Of a stretch of 64,000 bases of DNA, positions 1 to 11,200 are shown piece after piece. The notes under the pieces are model-generated. The model was not told the origin of the DNA and did no database searches. It worked only from the letters and a program-made list of their open reading frames with translations. The position numbers and the translations under genes were made by a program. Origin of the DNA: Nymphaea colorata. Its lineage: Eukaryota > Streptophyta > Magnoliopsida > Nymphaeales > Nymphaeaceae. Where the stretch lies: the NCBI RefSeq assembly GCF_008831285.2, contig NC_045142.1, positions 12,974,716-13,038,715 of the forward strand, read 5' to 3'. Numbering within the stretch: position 1 is the stretch's first letter; each line of letters opens with the position of its first letter.

Positions 1-1283
1 GATATTGTAGCTCAGGAGTAAGCTAAGTTGCTTCTGGACACAAAGGTGTTTAGCACAGTGGGGTGGGTTGTGGCTGTAAAAGTATCAGTCACAGTTCTGA
101 TCCTATGGATATCATCCTTTGAAAGCTGAAGCAATTTGTACCTGCTGGGGTTTAAAAGTATTGTTGCTCATAGTGTTCTTGTCTACATCTTTGACTCCTT
201 GGGAAAAGAGGTGAGCTGGTCACTAAAACATTGGAGTGAACTATGTTTTTCTAAATAGAAGATGACCTGTAAAGTGGAGATTGCTTATTTTACACCTAAA
301 GCAGGTTGGAGAAATCATTTTCTTTTTGCAGAAGTTACAAAACCGGTTCTGGCACTACTGGTCATTCTAAAGAGCTCATCTGTTTAAGAGCAGTCTGATC
401 AAGTAAAACAAAAATTTCTTTACAATCAATCTAGGATATTCTTCTGCAGCTGGTTTAGCCTTGAATTTTGAAGACTTTTTGTTGCTTTTATGTGGGCTCT
501 ATTTCTAAATACATATTCTAAAATATCTTCCTTCCCATGTTGAAGAGTTCACCATCCAAGATCGTACTGGTTCAAAAATATTTCTGCAAGGCTTGTGGTG
601 GATCTTTTTTCCATCAAGAGTATTGGATTGCTTATGTTATTATTGTGGCTATCAATTAGAGTCTTTGAAATCCTCAGTTTTTTATATTTACCAAATTTTC
701 AGATTTAAGATGGTGATATTTGTCAGAGAAATAATTTTTTTGCATTTATTTATAGTTTATTATCAAGTTGCATAACTATCTTAACCTTTCTTTTAGTATC
801 CTGAAAGGGCAAAGATAGTTTCTCATGCCAACAACACATGTCTGTCCTAGAGAGTCAGATGGAAATGGAATTCTACTGGAAATTAACATTTGTATCTGAC
901 GTGCTCAGGAAGGAGATAAAATGTATTTTTGTTCTAGATTTGTGGTTAGCTGAGCGTTCGGCTAAGCAATTTTAAGCCAAGAAGCTATGCAGACATTATT
1001 ATCATTGGTAAAGAACTTGGACATTTGTTCTTCCTGACCATGGGGAGAAATGTCGCTTTGCAATTGCTTTTGACAAAGACATGAAAATTGCTATTTATGC
1101 AGGCCAAACGTATCCAAGCTTTATGCAATAGTACCAATTACACACACCAATATGCAACAAAGGTGAATATATGCAAACTATGTCGCAATGACATGCCTTA
1201 AAGGGTACTGCACCAGTGTCCACATGGCTGATCACGAGTGTGGGCACAGGAAAATCATATTTTGCATTTTCTTGGTCCATATT
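1..1283. other. Unassigned AT-rich stretch
   Basis: No exon, RNA gene or transposon end could be recognised. The open frames here are short and resemble no known family. Because the first NAA25 exon in the window begins in mid-codon and its amino-terminal third is missing, this could be intron or upstream flank of that gene, but nothing in the sequence shows it. Confidence 0.4.
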
Positions 1284-2588
1284 TGTCACACCCCAAACTT
1301 TTGACCCTCAAACAAATTTTTTTTTTTAAACATAAAACATTGAGATGCGACTGCACAACAATTCAAAAAGGAGGGAGCTATGTCATTCGAAACAATGGAG
1401 CAAACTTTCATTTATATAACAATTTCAATTCATACAAAGTCACATCTATGTGTATGATAAAAATGCCCCAAACCACAACTTTGATGCCTAACAAAAATAA
1501 GACATCAAAGAGACCAAACCATGACGCGCCGACACTACCAAAGACCCAAAACCTCCCCAGTAGGATGTGAGTGAAGCCATCTGATCAACCTGTTGCCCGG
1601 GTCTGCCAAAACCTGAAAAAATGAAACAACTGAAGGCTTAGCCTTCGCAGTATAGTAACAAGCCAGGAAAATCCCAAACCCTCTTAGGTAGGGCTCAAAT
1701 ATGAGAATATACAATCATAAAACAAATCATCATCATGTCGTGTTAGGGCGCAGTCACATCTTTTGCCAAGAAGGCCCTTCACAGAGACTACGACATGTAA
1801 AGGCCACTCAATGGCCAAGATAACACCATTTCAATTCACACACACATCAATCACATACACTTCAATTATATACTTTCATTTTCATTAGCTTTAGTGAATT
1901 GACAGTTCCTGTGGGTGCAAACACAGACACGTGCACACCATGGGCGACCCATAGCCGAGAGACAACCCCCGTGGTGGCCCATAATAGTATGGATCCATTC
2001 ATCCGCTGCAACGATAGAGCACTCATCCATGGGTGTGTGAATTCCAAGCAGAGATACTCAGCCTTCCCTAGGACACCTAGGTTGGGAAGGCGGGAACCCA
2101 ACGCTCTAATCACATCACACAACAGTACCATGGGGCCTTGCACCGGTTGCCCTCTGAACAGACGAGACCAGTGGCGAAAGCGGGACAACTCCCAAACACA
2201 TAGCCACATCCCACTGGCCTCTCATCTCTTATTCTTTCATTATTTTCATTATAATAGCACATTCACAAAATGACTGGCTGGCTCATGAGGTTGATACACT
2301 TCACGAGTGCACCCACACCTCCAATTGCCTCCACACGAGGACCACACATAACATTACATTCTTAGCTAGCCGTCATACAGTACAGGTACAACTACCCTCC
2401 AATTCATTCATTTGCATCATTGCCCGCGGCAATGCATATGCACCAAATCACAGTATTCACATTCATAAGCACTCACATCTTATCAAACACATCATTCACA
2501 TCTTTCAAAACTTAGGTAGTCTCGATCAGTGATGGCTCGTAGCTGTCCTATGCAATTATCATTTTATGATGCTCTTTAATGCACAATC

Positions 2589-2619
2589 GGGGTCGAGGAG
2601 ACACTCGACTCGATACCCC
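2589..2619. repeat. Palindromic motif repeated in the long LTR
   Basis: An imperfect inverted repeat with arms GGGGTCGAG and CTCGATACCCC surrounds a short GAGACACTCGA-like centre. Related copies lie at about 3166-3196, 28131-28161 and 28405-28435, two per full-length LTR. A hairpin or a protein-binding palindrome in the LTR is possible; no function can be read directly. Confidence 0.6.
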
Positions 2620-2842
2620 ACCTCATCTGTCCTAAACAGTTATCAATTCTAGCATGCACATGTAAGTGCATAACAATTTTCAAAACGAGCTTTTAATAGC
2701 TTGCCAAAACAAAACTTGTCACATGACAAATCATTCACAACATGATTGGCTAGCTCATGAGGTTGGTTCACTTCACAAGTGCACCTACACCTCCAATTGC
2801 CTCCACACGAGGGCTACACATAACATTAACAGTCTTAGCTAG

Positions 2843-3058
2843 CCGTCATAACAATACAGGTACAACTACCCTTCAATTCATTCAATTGTATCATTGCCCA
2901 TGGCAATGCATATGCAACAAATCACAACATTCACAATCACACCCGTCAGTCCGTCATAACAATACAGGTACAACTACCCTTCAATTCATTCAATTGTATC
3001 ATTGCCCATGGCAATGCATATGCAACAAATCACAACATTCACAATCACACCCGTCAGT
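2843..3058. repeat. Near-identical 108-bp tandem repeat (two units)
   Basis: The unit starting ccgtcataacaatacaggt at 2843 recurs at 2951 with essentially no differences and ends at cacccgtcagt. It sits inside the older, diverged 472-bp duplication, so it is a later local duplication. The other LTR copies lack it. Confidence 0.85.
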
Positions 3059-4521
3059 CATATCTTTCAAAACTTAGCCAAACCACGAAGAGTAGTCTCG
3101 ATATGTGATTGGCTCGTAGCTGTCCTAGGCAATTGTCATTCTAGGATGCTTTCTAATGCATGCTTGGAGTCGAGGAGACACTCGACTCGATACCCCACAT
3201 CATCTGTCCTACGCAGTTATCAATTCTAGCATGCACATGCAATTTGCGTAGTCATTTAACAAAAAACAAAACTAATCACATACATTCAATCTTATGCATA
3301 CATTCATTCAAACATATTACAGTCATTTAATCACATCACAATCCGAGGATCCAACGATCCTAGAACACACATTCACAAATTGGCCCCAGGCAAGGATTTG
3401 CCTGGAATGCCGCCATACCTGTCGCGTGTCCACTAAACACCTCGAACTACAACCCACATTGCTCAAGGCCTACTTGACGTACCCAGTGTACCTGCAAACA
3501 TAATCAAATGGTAAATTCTCTACTCGTTTCGCTTTACAATATATACAAGTAGAAAATATAACTAGTGAGGCATGTCATCGCCTCAAGAGGGTGTGAACGG
3601 GTAGTGTCAACCTACAAGGCCTCCAATAGGCCTCCTCCCAACTTCTTGACGTTGTTACCAAACGTCAAAACTCAATGCTTCAATCAATCTATCACTAACA
3701 CATTTCTCATTAGTTTTCTTTAGTTGAGGCGTGTTCCCCGCAATTAAGATTCTCAACATACAACATATATGTACATCAATAGAAGCCTATTTTCCAAGCT
3801 CGTTAAAATGGTTCTAAACATTCACCACAATATCACAATCTTTACCATGCTTTCCTATTACTTCGAAAATCAACACATCATGCTAGAAAAACACTTATAC
3901 ACATAGATCCTCGTCCATCTCAAAATGGGCATAAAATCCGTTCAAACAGCGATAAGAGAATCAAAATCGGCGAAAAGGAGGTTTAGGAGAGGGGTCTGTC
4001 GTTAGAAGAGGCCCATGGTCGTAGTAGAAGGGGCTGTGAGAGAGGGAAAGGGCGTGGGCAGAGGGTGCTGACGGAGAGGGGAGAGTGCAGACAGAGAGAG
4101 AGCGTGCAAGGATGCGCGGGAGGAAGAGGGCGTGCATAGAGAGAGGGCGAGCAAGAGGGCTCAGAAAGAGGGGAGAGGGCTCGAGCAGAGAGCATGGACA
4201 GAGAGAGAGTGCGGGAGAGAGGGCTGGCAGAAAGGGGGATAACACTGGAGAGAGAGGAAGAGATAGAATGAGAGACCGTTTGTTCACCTGAGCGCCGCCG
4301 CTGCCGCCGTCCACTTCCGTCGCCGCTGCACTGACCTCCGTCTAACTCTTCTCTGCATTGTGGTCGTAACAAAGGGAGAGACGAAGAGGGGAAACGAGGG
4401 TGACGAGGGAAAGACGAGGGAGAGGAGGGCGACGTCGGGCTCTCTTCCACGAGTGGAGCTCAGGTCTGGATCTGGGCCCGATCCGACCCGCCTGCCAAAA
4501 CAAATCGAGCGTTACAATGTT

Positions 4522-4752
4522 GGTATTTTTTTAGTGCTTTATATTTTGTGAATACAAATTAATGAATATATGTCGTTGTTTGCTAGAAATCCTATTGTTG
4601 CTATGCACATACACAAATGGCCATTCCTTGCATCTAAGTTGTTTGAAAATGCTCTGCACTTGTGTCCATAGCTGCGCCCATATGACATTGTATTCAGAGA
4701 TAGTACCATATGGGCCGTTGATATCCTGGTCTTTCATGCCATAAAATATGTT
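4522..4752. other. Unassigned; possible relic of the GTCACA-ended transposon family
   Basis: A stretch around 4636-4690 (tgtttgaaaatgctctg, then ccatatgacat) resembles the right-hand part of the element at 13238-14011. No target duplication or left end was found, so this is only a possible decayed copy. Confidence 0.25.
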
Positions 4753-5100
4753 GCAGTAATGACTATCATCAAATGGTTGAGATTCAGAAGATTTGATTTA
4801 TTATTTGGGGCTCGTTTAATACAAATAGTGTAAACGTTTAACCATTTTATATGACTTGTATGTGTGTTAACTTCTGCGAGACGCCATTATTTTGGCAATG
4901 TTTTAAAATATTCATATAGCTTTGCTGCAGTGATGACTGTCATCAAATGGTTGAGATTCAAAAAGATTTTATTTATTATTTGGGACACGTTTAATACAAA
5001 CAAGGTAAAACTTAACCATTTTATATGGCTCGTACATGTGTTAACTAAAGCAAGATCCTATTGTTCTGGTAATGTTTTAAAATATGCATATAGCTCCGAT
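4753..5100. repeat. 174-bp diverged tandem duplication
   Basis: The phrase catcaaatggttgagattca and the stretches after it occur at about 4773 and 4950. Shared features include tttattatttggg, aaccattttatatg and ggcaatgttttaaaata-like ends. Two units of about 174 bp, moderately diverged, with no coding content. Confidence 0.75.
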
Positions 5101-6722
5101 AAAATAATATAAATGCTGTCATGCATTTGTAACTGCTTTGAAAATATATTTAAAAATATTTGGCAAATAAAGGAGATAGTAGTAATTTCCTTATGTGAAA
5201 TTAGTGCTTCTACAAAGTCACATAAACATTGCTCACGCACCAGAATCAAGTTAGTAAGCTACTAAAAGCATTCATGACAAAATAAGAGAGACAGATTGCC
5301 TAATACTTCTAGTATGAATCAGATACGACTAATTATTATGTCACAATGTTAGGTAATGCATGTGAACAAATAGAAGACCACAAGCATTAGGATTTAGCTT
5401 CTTGTATCCAGGTACTCAGACAACACAAACTATAGCAAATGAACTAGTCAACATTATCATCATCCCCACTATCCTGATCTCCTTATTCATTTCTTGTTTC
5501 TGGTATGAAACAATCATCTCAAGTCTCAATACTTCGGATGCCCAGTAGTTTCTGTCACATCTCACATTCAAGGAAGGTCTTAAAAAGAGCAATCAACACG
5601 TATAACACGTACAAATGACCTTCTTTAGTCTACAACGATTTTATTGTCTACTCTTTGTTGCAGTGTTGCTATATATATATGTGTGTGTGTGTGTATTTAA
5701 GACCTAATTTCCAAAAAAAAAAATTCCGGTGGACAATAAATAGACAGGATATCATATCGCATGATCTTCAAGCTAGTTCCAAATGATTCGAGTTTCAAGT
5801 AGGATATTGTTGCCATATGCATCAATTTCATGCAAGCTGGAAGAGACCAAGAATATTCTTTTGACTCGGTAGGGTGGTCCTTACCAGTTATGTAATCACT
5901 TATTGTGTGGTCCCATTGTTTGTTCGAAAAAAAAAAATCATCCTTATTTCAGTCTCACATGGCCTAAATCTGACCATCTGTTTAGGGTGACACCCCAAGT
6001 CATGGCAGATTATAGTATTTTCTTGATTTTTCAAAAAGAAAAATTTCTCCACATGAATTTGAGTGATTTTCTGATACTTGCTTCACAAGTCTGGAAGGTA
6101 AATGTATTAATGAAAGGTGATACTGATGGTAATTGTCATACAAAACTAGTATATTGGTCACTTTTTTAGTTCCACCCAATAAGCTTTAATCAATTTCTTT
6201 TCTTCTTGCCATATACATTTTCAGTCAAATTGTAGAGGATAAATTTGGCAAATGGAGAGAATATGTCACTTCTTCTGTCAATGATATGTTTATGTTAGAA
6301 CTAACAATGGAACCATAAGATGTAGGAGAGAATATGCAGCCTAATGAAAATGGAGAAGAGAAAAATATATTAGAGGTCGTTCTTGGCAAAGGTCATGAGG
6401 ATGACTATTATTACTTGGGTGACCTATTCCATAAGCCAGGAAGGGGACCTCAAACAAATGCTCCCACTTCATTGTATACCATGAGTGGGTGCTGTATTTT
6501 GGTCTGTTAAATTGTCGCTGCTGAAGCTTCCTCAATCACGTGCTAATTGTTAGCCCTTAGTGATACTATTTTACTAAGATGTAAACTGAGAAAGCTTGGT
6601 AATCAAGGAATTGAATCTCTTGCATTTATCCGAGGCCATTACTTCTGTCAAAAGCAAAGGGGCAAGTCTCATGAGGTGGATGAAATTGTCCAACCAAAGT
6701 AGGAATGATACACTGTTGTATC
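5101..6722. other. Unassigned stretch
   Basis: No recognisable exon, transposon end or RNA. It includes a short TA/TG microsatellite near 5673-5696. Short open frames (for example 5903-6169) resemble no known family. Confidence 0.4.
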
Positions 6723-8045
6723 CAATGTTGTAAAAAGCGTATCGTAAGCCGTATCAGTCGGGCTTGAAGATACGCTATATCGTAAAATATCGTAACGTAT
6801 CGTAACCGTATCGTATTTTTTTTTAAAATAATAAATCAGAAAAAAATAAAAAAAATCAAAAAATTCATAAAAAAATCAGTAAAAATAAAAAATAATTTCT
6901 TCATAGAAAACATGTTTTAGATAATGATAGACTTATTATTTCTATAAAGTTACGCGTTCATCATTCATAGACATCAAAATTCATAACAATATCATTCTAG
7001 AAACTTACAAAGCATAAAATATTCAAGATTCAACAATCATAGATTGATGAGTCATAAAATCCATAAGTCTATGAGATACCACATCAAAAAACAAGTTCTA
7101 AATGTTATATATTATAAATTTACATCAGAATAGGCCCAATACATATAAAATGAAAGCACTTTTGAGTTTTGACTCTCATTCATAATCTTCATCATCATCA
7201 TCACCATCTTCTTCTTCATCTTTAAGAATTTGAAGATCCTCACCATCATATTCACCACCAGCAGACTCTCCTTCATCAACAAATCCTTTTGTTGCTTCAA
7301 CTTCAAGGTTGAAGCATTGAAGATTGTCATCATCAAATATTGTAACTGGTTCTTCCTCAATCCATGGCTCTAGATCGGCAAAGTTTTCCAAGCTGATAGG
7401 ATCAAACTAAGATATGTGCTTCCTTGCTGATGCTTTTTGTAATTCTTTATGTTAAATAAGAGAAAACTTGTTAATATATAATTACATATAAATATATTGT
7501 ACAAAAAATGTAAATATTAAGCTATATTACCTTTGTTTCAACCTCATATTATATCGAACAAAGACAAGGTCATTCAACCTTTTATGTTCGAGCCTATTCC
7601 TTTTTTTGCTATGGATATGTTGGAACACACTCCAATTCCTTTCGCATCCACTAGCACTGCATGTCTGGCTGAGGACTTTGATTGCAAAACGTGCTAGGTT
7701 TGGATAATCGAACCCAAACCTATTCCACCACAAATCTAAACAAAAATATAACAAATCAATGTGAAAGTTCTAAAAGAATCAAATGTAACAAATGCAAAGT
7801 AAATTAAAAATTTCTATGTATTTACCTGGACGCATGGTTGTCCTGGCTCGAATGGCGCCAAATTCTCCCATGTCCCGAAAACAAGTATCATATAGATCCA
7901 ACTCATTGTGCACAACATCTTGTTCTCTAGAATCTGTCACTAACACTTTAATACAATTCAACAAACCATGCAGGACTTCTCTGTCCTTCTTAAATGTAGG
8001 AGAAAATCTAATTGTAGGATTTAGATAGTAAGTTGCTTATAGGTT
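6715..8045 (-). mobile_element. 5'-truncated hAT transposon with TATCGTA-rich end
   Basis: The 3' terminus is at 6723 (caatgttgtaaaaagcg) and is followed by repeated cgtatcgta motifs. The same terminus appears inverted at 56755, where the related element has both ends. The transposase coding end lies on the - strand inside. The other terminus is missing: coding homology fades near 8045, about 60 bp before an NAA25 exon. Bases 6715-6722 (gttgtatc) would be the left target duplication, but no right copy can be checked. Confidence 0.8.
7176..8040 (-). pseudogene. hAT transposase, carboxy-terminal part
   Basis: Reading right to left: a segment with YYLNPTIRF (about 8034-8008) leads into 7964-7830; then comes an exon at about 7754-7530 with the hAT dimerisation signature, including PNLARFAIKVLSQ, SASGCERNWS and HSKKRNRL. 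A plausible donor (AAACAAAG followed by gtaat) closes this exon near 7530. The last exon is read from about 7440 and ends in a run of Glu and Asp before a stop at 7176. hAT transposases catalyse cut-and-paste transposition. The catalytic RNase-H-like core and the amino-terminal zinc finger are absent, so this copy cannot be functional. The acidic tail is shared with the copy at 55979-56755. Confidence 0.8.
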
Positions 8046-8104
8046 TCTTATGTTTTTATGGTCTTGCTTTGGTACCCTGATTTTCCTTTTTGTTTTATTT
8101 GCAG

Positions 8105-8234
8105 TCCTGATGACTGGGAACCTTTCTTGCATTATCTGGACTGCTTGTCTGAGGGTAACATGAGTGGTGTGTTCTGTAAGCAAGAATACACAAAGAGTGA
8201 AGGATGCAACCTGACTAATTTGACTGGCGAGCTG
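8105..8234 (+). CDS. NAA25: NAA25 exon a (first in window)
   Basis: Acceptor tttgcag ends at 8104. The first base completes a codon from an upstream exon not found in the window; then [14 protein letters not shown] begins. The donor gtgtgt follows CTG at 8234, phase 0. The acceptor lies about 60 bp from the end of a hAT fragment. Confidence 0.88.
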
Positions 8235-11200
8235 GTGTGTTACTTTCTCCTTGATTTTACATTTTGCTGTTTACTAGATATGAATAAAGGAAAACATGCA
8301 CCAGAAAGCAAATAGATATGTATGGTTAATGTGCCACAAGTGGGTGTCGTATTGGCTGTTGTGTTGATTCTTAAAATCCTTTTTCTGATCTATACATTGC
8401 AAAAAAGGTCACTGAAAAGTTGATTACTAGGTTTTTGTGCATGGAAATTATATGAGCATTAAGTTAACATCAGAAAAGAGAAAATACCACAATACTATTG
8501 CAATATTATGATGAAAAGAACTTATTGGTGATATTTTAAACATCCACAAGTTTTCCCTTTGAAAATGACTTCTTTTTTTGAATAAAAACATGACATGGAA
8601 GTATGACTGTCCACTAGTTTTAACCATCCATCAAATTAGATCTGGCAGTTAAAGGACTGCTATATTAAAAGAAGTTACAGTTCAAAAAGATAACTGCCAT
8701 TGAAATTCTTGAAAGTTGCCTTGTACATTTTGCGAGATGTCTTATCATATCGATTGGATAGGTGAGGTTAGTGCAGGGTTAAGAGGTAGGCCAGGTGACG
8801 ACCTTTGTGGTAACTGAACCATCAACTACTTGGCCAAATATTCAAGAAGTCAACAATTTAATATGTCACTTTTGTTAATGCAAAAAAATGTTCCATTGCA
8901 AACAGAAAGAATTCTGTTGCATGTAGTATTCTTTTTCCTCCTTTTTCTTATTCCTACAGGCGCACAGTGACTGCTGTCTAAGCTTGTGTCTTTTCATGAG
9001 TTTGTGAAACCATCAGTCTCACTGGTTCAATTTTTTGATCATCTTATACCATATATTCACATGTATTCCAGCAATCTTGATTTTTGGCAATTCCCTTGCA
9101 GATCGATTCACGCCTGTCAAATGCTCTATCTTTCGTTCAAAGATTACAGTCTGTGAATGGAAGTGATATAAGATGCCCTCACTTGGCAAGCCTAGAAATA
9201 CACCGGAGGCGGCGGCTATATCAGAATATTAATGATGAAACACTAATGAATAATGTATTGGAGTATTTCCACGGGTATATTTCAATGGCTATCACTCTTT
9301 TATGGCCCATTTTGGATGGTCAGATAGTGGTGATATTTGACTTTTTTTATGAGATAATGCAATGTGATACCCACTCTTTATATCTGTGATGCCTCAGCCT
9401 GGTGAATTATATTTTGGGAGGTTTTCTGTTCCTATATGTGAAGCCAAACTGGCAGTAATTGTTGCTGGAATAGTTGTATTCTGTAATAGCTTATATTGTG
9501 GAAAGTGTAACTACTCATGATATTATGGAAGCTTTGTCTTATAAATTTTGGGCCGATCCTTTTCGGATCCACTCCCATCTAAGTAGTTAAATTTTGTTAA
9601 GCCGCCGAAAAGATTAGTTAAGATTAGTTGGTCTGAGTCAATCTTCAAAAGTAAATCAGTGAAGACATGAGATATCACTGAATAAAGTAAAACACACAAT
9701 TCACTGTTCACATAATATATCACAAGGGCAAATCAAATTTTAAGTATCGTGCTATTCTTTCTTTCTGTTTATTTATTTATTTATTTATTTTCTTTACCTT
9801 CTTTATTTTAGCTGGTACCTCATGTGTGGCCTTATGGAACCTATATATTATCATTATTAATTTGTGCTTGTCTTTTTGTCGAGTGTTCTGCTAATAAATG
9901 TGGCCTTGTGTGAAATTATTGTCATGTGTTATGCTCATTTCTGGTAACTTTGAGCCTTGATGATGTTCACCTGATAACATAGGGTAATGAAACTGGTCAA
10001 TAAACAGTTGACAGGACGTGCATTGTTTGGAAACTTTTTAACATCATTGGGAATAGGTTTCCCGTTAAGGCCTTCTGCCTCTAGTAGATTTGATCAACGT
10101 CACGATGTCATTGCAAATTTCTTGGGAAGGTTTATCCTGGAAAGAAGTTTGAAAATTTGTTTATCTTGATAAGAAACTGAACTTCAAAGACTCTAAACAT
10201 AAAATAGTAGAGGATGATAAGAGAGATCATAGAATTATAAGCTCTCGACTTGTCTTCTTACAAAAATATCGAACATTAGTAAAAGTTCCTTAAATTCAGA
10301 AGAAAAACAAAAAATAAAAATCATATACATGAAATATGTAATTAAGGGTGGGTATCGGGCTGGGCTGGGCTGGCCCGGTAAGGTCCGGCCCAATCGGGCC
10401 CGTCGGGCTGGTCAGCGCGGCCCGGGCCCGGCCCGATAGCCCGGGTCTCGGCCCGGCTTGGCTAAAAATAAAAAATAAGTTTTTAATTATAAAATATTTT
10501 TTTAAATATAAAATATATTTGTTAATAATAAATATATATTATTAAAACAAAAAAAATTTAAAAGAATTATTTTTTAATCTTAAACGGGCCGAATCAGGCC
10601 GGGCTGGGCTGACCCGGGCCGGCCAATCGGGCCCGGACCCAGCCCGATGCCCAGGCCTATATGTAATTGGAGGATTTTTCTTTTCAAAAAGAAAAAACAA
10701 TGATAATATTACATTAATATCACAGTATATTACTGTTATTTTCGTTTTATCTATCTTCAAAGTATTGTGATACTTGTGATTATGGGTGTGATCCATGATT
10801 CTTCCTATTTGTACTTGCAATCCTTGTGATGCTTCCCTTCTTTGTAGGAGATTTGTTGAATTATGTGTTAAGGCATTGTTGTGGTCACTCATTGAGTTTT
10901 TTTCATGTGACAATCTGAATTTTCTTCTAAATTATACACGTGGCTTTTGACAAATTGCCATAAAAATTCTAGGTTCGGTCATCTTTCTTGCTTTGCATCT
11001 GATGTGGAAAGCATTCTACATTCTTTTTCACTTGAGGAGAAGATAAAACTTTTAGAGAAGTTGTTAGAGCATCAAGAAGTATCCTCTTTTTTCAGCATGA
11101 AAGCCTTTGGCCAGTTCATCACTGTTTTCAAGATCAGGGAACTTCTCGGTACTGCATTTAGTCTTTCTGAAAGTGGTAAGCCTTTGTTTTACAAGCACTC

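Larger units (their letters stand above)
2265..3208. repeat. 472-bp diverged tandem duplication inside the solo LTR
   Basis: A block beginning near ctcatgaggttg at 2282 recurs at 2754, an offset of 472 bp. Matching continues through the aattgcctccacacgag stretch, the tacaggtacaactaccc stretch and the palindrome near 2589/3166. LTR copy 2 (26772-30070) has a comparable but differently spaced duplication of the palindrome region. Confidence 0.75.
1279..4521 (-). mobile_element. Solo LTR of a long-LTR Ty3/gypsy family, with target duplication
   Basis: The body 1284-4516 starts tgtcacacccc and ends cgttaca, so it has TG...CA ends. It aligns along its length with 26772-30070, which abuts a tRNA-Met primer site and gypsy gag/pol remnants on the - strand. 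The flanking 5-mers are atatt (1279-1283) and atgtt (4517-4521), a one-mismatch target duplication, and no internal region is attached. That is the structure left by LTR-LTR recombination. At about 3.2 kb it is long for a plant LTR. A GA-rich tract (about 3960-4290) lies near the 5' end in element orientation. The short open frames inside recur in the other copies and are read as LTR sequence, not genes. Confidence 0.85.

Noticed and set aside
1862-2273. Overlapping 115- and 124-codon frames on both strands
   Set aside because: They lie inside the solo LTR and recur in the other LTR copies; they show no known domain, so they are read as conserved LTR sequence rather than genes.
2843-3058. CRISPR-like direct repeats
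   Set aside because: Only two adjacent units with no spacers, inside a plant LTR.
3961-4450. 117- and 155-codon serine/proline/arginine-rich frames
   Set aside because: They are produced by the GA-rich tract of the LTR; the composition is low-complexity and frames are open on both strands.
10348-10545. GC-rich 65-codon frame
   Set aside because: It is entirely within the MITE at 10343-10659, whose ends and 8-bp duplication explain it.
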